A stretch of 64,000 nucleotides of DNA, taken from assembly GCF_036850765.1 (NCBI RefSeq), contig NC_089496.1:103192267-103256266 (forward strand), read 5' to 3'. This DNA comes from Saccopteryx bilineata. Lineage: Eukaryota > Chordata > Mammalia > Chiroptera > Emballonuridae. Both the position numbers and the translations under genes were made by a program. The notes under the pieces were generated by a model. That model was not told the DNA's origin, searched no databases, and saw nothing but the letters and a program-made list of their open reading frames with translations. Below are positions 57,101 to 64,000 of this stretch, piece by piece. The number at the start of each line of letters is the position of its first letter. Position 1 is the stretch's first letter.

Positions 57101-58065
57101 TTCATGGGCTCCTTCCTCGTGGAGACCCCTGAGGGAGGAGCAGAGGGAAAGGAACCACTGAGGTCCCTTATCAATGACCTCTGCTTCCTGCCCCCGCCCC
57201 CTGACCCCACCCCCGCCCTCCCGTCCAGGTCGTGGGCAGTAACGGTAGTGCTGGGGAATCTTGTCTTGGAGCAATTGTCTCAATTTGCAAGCTCCTTGGC
57301 AAAGCCTCTGCTCTAGGATCCCTGCTTCAGGCCCCGACAAGAAGCATCCCTCCATCCCCACAGGGGCCTGGGGACTTCTCTGGGAACGCCTCCGAGAGGG
57401 CGCTAAGCAGAGCCCTGTTCACAGATTCAGTCGTGGATCTGTAACCAACATTTGAGGTTGCTTACAGGCCAACCTCAGCCTCTGAGACTCCTGTTCCTGC
57501 CGGTGCTTTTGCTGAAATGCTGGTGCGAGACTGGGGTTTTTGTCCGCTCAGGACCTCCAGGAACCACGGCCGCTGAGTCACGACCTGGGTTGCTAAGTAT
57601 CATGCCTTAATCTTACCCTGTTCAGGGGTTGACTGGGCACAGAACTCCTGCTCTCCTTTTTAATTAAAAAATTTTTTATTTTTATTTTTGTGTTTACTCA
57701 TGGGCTGAGTCTCCTCGGGGTGCGTCTCCCCGGGGTGCTGGCATTTTTGTGTTGGTCAAGTTGGGAAGCGGTCCACCTTAAACCTGCCTTATAAAACGAG
57801 CCTCTGCAGCAACCCCCACCCTCCCCTCCCTATCCCAGGATCCTAACGGGCACCTGCAGTTGAGTGACTTAATGTCAGGAAAGTGTTTCAAGTCTTTGCA
57901 CATGAGCTAATCCGTCGTTTGACCCACTTTCCCTGGAGAATTTTGATGGCACTTCTAGATGAATTGGCTTGGGCAGACTACTGACTAATTGGATTAATAA
58001 CAATAACACAAATACAAGTTCTAGTGTGACAAATGGTAACTGTATGATATAACAATAGTAATAAT
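57101..58065. other. No supported gene
   Basis: Mixed GC-rich and AT-rich sequence. Short palindromic words lie around 57706-57740 (CTCCTCGGGGTGCGTCTCCC). Nothing else is recognised. Confidence 0.4.
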
Positions 58066-58305
58066 AATAGCAAATTCTGCCACTTTTAAACACTTCCTAC
58101 ATGCCAGGTACAGCATTCACCTCTTTTCACATGATGTCTTTGAAAACTTAAAAACACTAGTAGTCCTGTAAGCTTCCCATTTGACAGGTCAGAATCCAAG
58201 GCTCAGAGAGGTTGAAAAAAGTCCTCCAATGTCACACAGTTAGTCCAAAATTCTAATCCAGCTCTGTGTGATTTCAAAGCCTCTGCTTTGGACCACTGTA
58301 CCGTA
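58066..58305 (+). mobile_element. MIR SINE
   Basis: CACTTCCTACATGCCAGGTA, CATTTGACAGGTCAGAATCC, AAGGCTCAGAGAGGTTG, CAATGTCACACAGTTAGTCC, TGTGATTTCAAAGCCTCTGC. Confidence 0.8.
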
Positions 58306-58309
58306 TGTT

Positions 58310-58509
58310 TCAGAGTCCAAAAATGGTAACAACCCAAATGTCTATCAATAGGGGAGTGATGATATCCAAACCACGGAATATTAGGCAGCTGCTTAAAGAT
58401 GATGTATGCCTGCACTCCTGATATGGGATGATTTAGAAGACAATGAGCAAGCGAGAAAAAGTAAGTTGCAAAAGATAAGCCCAGAACTGTTGCATTTAAG
58501 AATTCCCCA
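58310..58509 (+). mobile_element. Ancient L1 3' fragment
   Basis: GGTAACAACCCAAATGTCTA, TCAATAGGGGAGTGATGATA, CACGGAATATTAGGCAGCTG. This is the sense ORF2-end pattern of old L1. Confidence 0.5.
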
Positions 58510-58883
58510 GCCCTGGCTGGTTGGCTCAGCGGTAGAGCGTCGGCCTGGCGTGCAGGGGACCCGGGTTCGATTCCTGGCCAGGGCACATGGGAGAGGCGTC
58601 CACTTGCTTCTCCACCCCCCCCTTCCTCTCTGTCTCTCTCTTCCCCTCCCGCAGCCAGGGCTCCGTTGGAGCAGGGATGGCCCGGGCACTGGGGATGGCT
58701 CCTTGGCCTCTGCCCCAGGCGCTAGAGTGGCTCTGGTCACAAAAGAGCGAGGCCCGGAGGGGCAGAGCATCGCCCCCTGGTGGGCAGAGCTTCGCCCCTG
58801 GTAGGCGTGCCGGGTGGATCCCCGTCGGGCGCATGCCGGAGTCTGTCTGACTGTCTCTCCCCGTTTCCAGCTTCAGAAAAATA

Positions 58884-58916
<33 letters not shown>
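58510..58916 (+). mobile_element. tRNA-derived SINE (group A), long pure A-tail
   Basis: GCCCTGGCTGGTTGGCTCAG head, B box GGTTCGATTCC, GCCAGGGCACATGGGAGAGG, the GC-rich second half and an uninterrupted run of about 33 A (58885-58917). Target duplication AAGAATTCCCCA (58498-58509) against AAGAGTTCCCCA (58917-58928), one mismatch. The long pure tail suggests a recent insertion. Confidence 0.92.
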
Positions 58917-58920
<4 letters not shown>

Positions 58921-59164
58921 TTCCCCAGTTCCCCAACCATCCAACAGGACTACAGAGCTCTTTGCGTTCACAAATGGACAAAAAGGCTGGAGCACAGGCA
59001 CCGGCTGTGGAGCGTGCGTCGCTGGAGCGTGCGTCGCTGTGGGGAGGGGAGTGAATTTGGGTGAGGGCCAACGGTTCTTTGTCTTGATCTGTATTTCTGG
59101 GACTTTTTAGATGAACTTGGCTTCCTGCATTTCCTGCATGATTAGAGAAGAAACTTGCATCCTG

Positions 59165-59560
59165 GCTAGGAGTTGACATCCTGGCTCTGCCCTTACGAGC
59201 TGTGTGACCCCAGGCAAGTCTCTATTTCCGCATTGGTAACAAGAAAAACCACAATGACTACAACAATAACAATACTACCTAGATCAGTGGGTGACTGCAG
59301 GGTTTCCCGATCCTGTGGCATTGGGGACACTTGATGCTGGATCATTCCTTGTTCTGGGGGGCTGTCCTGTCAATTGCTGAATGTTTTAGCAGCCTCCCTG
59401 GCATCTACTGACTAGATGCCAGTAACACCCTTTGCCTGACAACAAAAAATGTCCCCTGGTGGGGCAAAATCACCCGAGCTGAGAATCGCCGGGTAAATGA
59501 GCTGGCACAATGAGTTAACCCGTGTAAAGTGCTCAGGCCAGTGCCTGGCACAGTGTTCTC
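59165..59560 (-). mobile_element. MIR SINE split by an old hAT element
   Basis: The left part has CCTTACGAGCTGTGTGACCC, CAGGCAAGTCTCTATTTCCG and ACAATACTACCTAG. After the insertion at about 59285-59495, MIR resumes with AATGAGTTAACCCGTGTAAA and GTGCTCAGGCCAGTGCCTGG. Confidence 0.65.
59285..59495 (-). mobile_element. Old hAT-type (MER) non-autonomous element
   Basis: CTTGTTCTGGGGGGCTGTCC, ATGTTTTAGCAGCCTCCCTG, GCATCTACTGACTAGATGCC, AATGTCCCCTGGTGGGGCAA, GAGCTGAGAATCGC. The complement of the family at 51065-51265, inserted in a MIR. Confidence 0.6.
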
Positions 59561-59959
59561 TCTAATTCATTCAAGGGAAGCAGATAATCAGGGCGACCTC
59601 CTCTTCCAGCCAAGCATGGGCGAAGAGTTTGGGGGAGAATTCAGGGAGGAAGTCGGGGTGTCTGGGGTCTGCCTATGCCCCTGCCCCTCAGTGTTGGGGG
59701 ACATCAGGTTCACTTCCTGGGGATTTAGCTCTCTTATCTGTGACACATCTGGGGACCTGACTGGGGCCTGCGTGCTGGCATTCCAATCCCTAGGGAGCCC
59801 TCCTCTGCTCTCAGCGCTGCCGGCCAGTGGGGCTTGGCCCCCGCCAGCTCCCCCCCATGGCGGCCTCGCTGCCAGCCGGCCCTGCTGGGAATCCTTCTCA
59901 GATGCGCCCCCCTCCCCACAACTGGGGAGCAGATGCGGCCCGTGAGGCTGTTGCCCAGA
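59561..59959. other. GC-rich sequence, nothing recognised
   Basis: Overlapping open frames on both strands without domains. Confidence 0.35.
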
Positions 59960-60560
59960 CACAGGTGGTACCACCTGCCACAAGTTTCTTGATTCTTGAT
60001 CATCCTACAATCACTTTTGGCCCCGAAACAATTTGCTGGGCAAAGGGAGAGGAGGGCCTGGAGGAAAGGGAGGAAGAAAGGGAGGGAGGCGGGGGGTGTT
60101 TCGGGGTTAAGAGTGGCCTTTGAAGTTTGCAACCATCTTATATAAAACATCCTCAGTCATTCCCCATTTGGATGATGTCAGGAGAGCACATTACCATCCC
60201 GAGATCAAATGCAACAGCAAGAATCACTTGTTGCTCACCAGGCTACAGTCATATATCAAGTATTCCGGGCACATGCAATTCGTAACTTTCCCCGAAACAG
60301 ATTGATATTTTCCTCTTCCACTTTCTGGGAAGGAGACATCTGACTTTGCTTCCAGCACAGTTTGGGAGGCTGTAGGGAAATTAAACCAGGGCCCATTGTC
60401 TTTGCATGATGCTGGCCACGCAGGCAGCGGCATGGTTCCGTGTCTTCTCTCCTTTGTGTCCATTTGGAGACAGCCAGGTTTGCGACGAGCCACACAATGA
60501 ACAAAAAAATCTGGATTATTTTTGTAGGTTTTCTGGAATTTGGCCCAGATGGTAAATAGA
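59960..60560. promoter_or_regulatory. Candidate conserved noncoding element
   Basis: Repeat-free and balanced in composition, with motif-rich text such as TTGATTCTTGATCATCCTAC, TGAAGTTTGCAACCATCTTA and CAAATGCAACAGCAAGAATC, then ATCAAGTATTCCGGGCACAT and TTTGCATGATG. No coding frame is credible. Looks like an enhancer-type conserved element, but this is inference without an alignment. Confidence 0.3.
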
Positions 60561-60774
60561 AGAGCAGCAGGGCTGTCTGTCTGTCTGTCTGTGTTTTTTT
60601 TTATTATTATTTAAATGCTTCTTCTTCAACGTTCTTGTCTTTTTCTCTTACTTTTTGGTTCTTTGGAACCCATGGTATCTTGCTGGGTGCAGAGGTGCTG
60701 GAGTAATTAGCTCCTCTCAGAAGAAACAGCACAACTGGGAGACGGGGATTCTGCCTCCCTGACCCCCGACAACT

Positions 60775-60935
60775 GCGGGTTGTTAGAGCTGGAAGACCCC
60801 TTATAGATTGCCACGGTCAACCCTTCTGTTTTACAAATAAGGAAAGTAAAGCCCAGAGAGGGAAAGTGATCAGCCAATGTCACACAGCCGTTGGGCGATT
60901 CGTTTACCCTCTCTGGGTGCTACTTTCTTTATCTG
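60775..60935 (+). mobile_element. MIR/MIR3-like remnant
   Basis: GGTTGTTAGAGCTGGAAGAC, CCTTCTGTTTTACAAATAAG, AAAGCCCAGAGAGGGAAAGT, CAATGTCACACAGCCGTTGG. Confidence 0.7.
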
Positions 60936-61444
60936 CAAACACTTACCTGAGTGAAGTGTGAGGAAGCCATAAGAGGGTAGCAGTCCTTTCAACATTTGTG
61001 ATGTGTTATCTAAAAGCAAGGTTTTCTTAAACCCCCTGTTAGCGCTGTCAGACCTGGAATGTGGAACTAAAATTTAACTGGGTTGGTTTACCTACTCTCC
61101 TCTCTGCTTTCCGGTTCCGCTCCTGATTTTACAAACCTGTGATAGCTGCACAGAGCCTGAGCTTGGAGCAAATGCTGGCAGATTTTGGAGAGCTCTTCGC
61201 AAGCTGGGGTCACTGTGTGTCCAATGGAAAGAGGCCAGTGGGAGATTCAGAGGCAGGTTGTGGAGCCCCTGGCCCCAGCCTGTAAAAGAGAACAGGCCAG
61301 CACCGACCTCACCCAGAAGGCTCTGCCATGACGTGTCTGTAGCCGTCCCTTCGTGGATGGATCATTTAATATTGGTCACGCAGACCCTGTAGTCTCACCT
61401 GAGAGTAGTAGTGTGGGTGCTCCTGAGGCCAGCCCAGCACATAA
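60936..61444. other. Nothing recognised
   Basis: Mixed sequence without gene or repeat evidence. Confidence 0.35.
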
Positions 61445-61565
61445 CGGGCAGCATAGCTCAGTGGTTTGCGTGGGCTTTGCAGCCATTGTCTGGGTTCACA
61501 TCCAGCGGCATCAATTACCAGCTGTGTAGACCTAGCCAAGCTATTTAGCCTGAGACTCGACTTTC
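61445..61565 (-). mobile_element. MIR SINE remnant
   Basis: GCAGCATAGCTCAGTGGTTT, GGGCTTTGCAGCCATTGTCT, GGGTTCACATCCAGC, ACCAGCTGTGTAGACCTAGC. Confidence 0.65.
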
Positions 61566-61569
61566 AACA

Positions 61570-62640
61570 TTTTATTTTTTTAAAGAAAATAATAACTTAA
61601 TGCACATATAACAGAAGACATGCAGCACTGGACAGTTGGCTCAGTGGTAGAGTGTGGGCCCAGTGTGTGGATGTCCTGGGTTTGATTCTCAGTCAGGGCA
61701 CACAGGAGAAGTGCCTATATGCTTCTCTACCTATCTCCCCTCTTGCTTCTCTCTCTATCTCTCCCTTTCTCTCTCCCCCTCCTGCAGCCATGGCTGGTTT
61801 GGAGCAAGTTGCCCCAGGGCACTGAGATGGCTCCATGGCCTCGCCTCAGATGCTAATATAACTCAGTTGCCAAGCAATGGCAGTAGCAGCCTCAGATGGG
61901 CATAGCATCACCTCATCGCGGGCTTGCTGGGCGGGTCCCAGTCGGGGTGCATGTGGGAGTCTGTCTCTCTGCCTCCCTGCTTCTCACTGAATAATAATAA
62001 TAATAATAAAAACAGAAAACGTGCAACACTCAAGCGGATGGTGAATTTGTTTGAATGCATTTCCCTTTCCCAGTATCTTTGCATTATTGACATGTCTCTT
62101 TCCTTCAATCCCGGCCTCCGCCGCGGAAGTAACCGTGATCCAGAATGTGTCTAAGGTTCCCGTCTTCAAAGAAACAAAACAAAACTTGTTTATTATTTAC
62201 ACAAGCACCCCTAAGTAATATACTGCTTATTATTACTTGTTTCGTGAGCTTTGTAAAAGTTGTATCATACTCTATGAGGTTTTTTGTGACTTGCTTTTTT
62301 ACCCACTGAGATATATTTATAAAATTAATCCTTGTTATTGTGTGAGTCTGTGTTTCATCTGTTTATTTTTTTTCTGATATAGCATATCCCATTTATGAAT
62401 GCACCCCAATTTATTCAGTCTCCTTTAGATGGGCATTTGGGTTGTAATCAGTATATTTACAATTATAAACAGCTCCTCTATATTTACAATTATATTTATG
62501 TTAGTATCAATATGTCCCTCCTACTAAAACGTGTGTTTCTATAGGACATACACATAGAAGTAGGATGGCTGGATCTTAGGGAGTAGGAATATTGGAGTTT
62601 ATGGAATAGCTTTAAGTTATTTTTCAGGGTGCTTGTACCC
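61570..62640 (-). mobile_element. Ancient L1ME LINE fragment
   Basis: The complement of an old L1 3' region: GTTTCATCTGTTTATTTTTT, ATCCCATTTATGAATGCACC, GATGGGCATTTGGGTTGTAA, ATAGAAGTAGGATGGCTGGA. Split by a SINE at 61629-62010. Confidence 0.55.
61629..62010 (+). mobile_element. tRNA-derived SINE (group A), older copy
   Basis: Degraded head TGGACAGTTGGCTCAGTGGT, B box GGTTTGATTCTC, CAGGGCACACAGGAGAAGTG, and an (AAT)n tail. Target duplication AACAGAAGACATGCAGCAC (61610-61628) against AACAGAAAACGTGCAACAC (62011-62029), three mismatches, consistent with its age. Confidence 0.85.
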
Positions 62641-63015
62641 CAAGCCTCCATGTTTCTCACTTGTAACATGAATTCCAACTTCATCAGCCTGAGGCAAGGA
62701 TTAAATGCATGCCGACTGCACAAAACATGAGGCTCAGTGTTCAGAACACAGTATCTACGACTAGCTGGCTCCATTTTCTGGCAGGATTTGGGAAAGCCCC
62801 TATCCATCTTCAGTAATCCATCCTGCTGCATCTCATCCTGATACCTTATTAGCGTTGGCCTGTGATGTTCACTGGACGGCTTGCAGACAACTGTTCGTTT
62901 TTCTGTCCGTGTGGCATCTTGGTGCTGTGGCCTGCTACTGCCCAGGGTTCGTCACAGGGGCTGTCTCCCACCATTCCTCTGTTAGAACAAGCCCCTGAAG
63001 GTGGTTTCCAGTTGA
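62641..63015. other. Nothing recognised
   Basis: Mixed sequence. No gene or repeat boundary. Confidence 0.35.
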
Positions 63016-63125
63016 CCAGTGCTTCTCAAACTTTGGTGAGGATCTTGCAAACATATAGCTCTTGATCTGGTCGGTCGGGGGGCAGCTCGGAGACTGCATT
63101 TTGAACCACCTCCAGGTATGGCTGA
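63016..63125 (+). mobile_element. Old hAT-type (MER) fragment
   Basis: CCAGTGCTTCTCAAACTTTG, GGAGACTGCATTTTGAACCA. The left terminus of a mammalian-wide hAT relic; the rest is decayed. Confidence 0.45.
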
Positions 63126-63814
63126 GGCTGCTGGTCCTGGGCAGTGGCGGGGGGGAGGGCCACTTTCAGAAATGATGAGATCAAGCTGAGTCGTGGTGGA
63201 AGCCACAGGTTAGCCAGGCTATGGTGGAGAGAGAGGGCCCAGACCAAGGAGCAGCTTGGGAGTCGGTTACGCCTCTTCCACCTTGTCCGGCCAGCTGTTC
63301 CTCCAAGAGTTCTTTTAATGGCTTTATAAAGGGTTGCTTCAGGTGTTATCAGGAGGGAAGCAGAATTGGGTGGCCCCAGCTGCCTGGTGTAGTCCCTTCC
63401 TGAACATTCCAAAGAAAAGTCTAGGGAACCAGTTTCCCGTTATTAGTGTGGACCCTGGTTTTAGGTGGGACTCCCACTTTTCTCACCCAGTATACTCTGG
63501 AACTCAGGAAAGTGCTGGTTAGATTCAGTTTTCCTCCCTGTACTCGCTCCGACTCCTGTCTCAGGAATTCCTGAGCGGATCGACAGGGAGACAGTGCAGG
63601 GTTTGCTCAAATGTATGCTCTGGGCCTTTTTCTGTCACCCCAAAGCAGTCCTCTACCATAACTGCCTTGATAAAAGAACGGCTTTGCATTTCTAATCCAA
63701 GAATTTCTTGGGCTAGTCCAGGCACAGGGCATTTCTTCAGAATGTACACACAACAACACTCTCGTCCTACTGTGAGCTCAGTTTCTTGGGCTTTAGGAGA
63801 TTAAATTCTTTTTG
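63126..63814. other. No supported gene
   Basis: Overlapping frames on both strands (63026-63412 minus, 63144-63695 plus). None has a domain. Confidence 0.35.
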
Positions 63815-64000
63815 CTTTTGTTAATTTATTGATTTTTAAAGAGGTGAGGGAAGAGAGGGAGGGAAAAAGGGAGAGATAGAGAAAGAGAGAGAGAGAAAGA
63901 AAGAGAAACATTGATTTGTTGTTCCACCCATTCATGCATTCATTGGTTGATTCCAGTATGTATCCTGACTGGGGATCAAACCTGCAACTTTGACGTAGCA
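63815..64000 (-). mobile_element. VES-like SINE, runs off the window
   Basis: TTAATTTATTGATTTTTAAA, a GAGAGGGAGGG/GAGAGAGA run, GAAACATTGATTTGTTGTTC, TCATTGGTTGATTCCAGTAT and CCTGACTGGGGATCAAACC. This is the complement of the bat VES SINE: the B-box complement is GGGGATCAAACC, and the A box lies beyond the edge. Confidence 0.8.

Noticed and set aside
8080..58916. Possible tRNA genes at GGCTCAGNGGTAGAGC heads
   Set aside because: Each is the head of a SINE with a second half, A-tail and target duplication; none folds as a stand-alone tRNA.

Overview
This window is mammalian nuclear DNA, almost certainly from a bat. It is a gene-poor stretch built mainly from layered transposable elements. I found no host protein-coding exon, rRNA or functional tRNA gene that I could support. 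The bat call rests on abundant tRNA-derived SINEs of bat type. One has the head GCCCTGGCCGGTTGGCTCAG, two related ones have the head GCCTGACC(T/A)GNGGTGGYGCAG, and two VES-like copies are also present. Young hAT and mariner DNA transposons, which are unusual in most mammals but known in bats, support the same call. A rhinolophoid bat is my best guess for the lineage; the family is not proven.

Layout. 1-5.3 kb holds a non-autonomous hAT (454-750), a 117-bp inverted repeat pair (2425-2541 and 3982-4098), an internally deleted mariner that keeps a transposase DNA-binding domain (4377-4940), and a near-perfect palindromic SPIN-like hAT MITE (5103-5295). 5.9-16.7 kb is a nested stack. Ancient minus-strand L1M/L1ME is split by a younger, essentially full-length but dead plus-strand L1 (about 9059-15640), which itself carries two SINEs. 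A 212-bp minus-strand L1 3' fragment sits just beyond it. 17-26 kb is sparse, with one stretch (17300-17960) that looks like a conserved regulatory element, one perfect 22-bp hairpin, and old L1, L2 and LTR relics.

26-48 kb contains two members of one young hAT family (26470-26833 and 45966-46465) with perfect 8-bp target duplications. It also has SINEs, two old ERVL-type LTRs, a Tc1/mariner MITE (38613-38856) inside an old L2, and many MIR/L2 remnants. 48.6-49.05 kb is a 483-bp ATC trinucleotide array with a 102-bp higher-order duplication. 49-64 kb is GC-richer single-copy sequence with MIR, L2 and old hAT relics, one 5'-truncated young L1 (53569-54000), two more SINEs, and a VES SINE running off the right edge.

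The parts do not form a pathway. They record a chronology: MIR/L2 and old hAT relics, then L1M/ERVL, then young L1, SINEs and recently active hAT and mariner elements. The most useful leads are the DNA transposons with intact termini and target duplications, the mariner with a fossil DNA-binding domain, the inverted 117-bp pair with tRNA-like promoter boxes, and the candidate regulatory elements.
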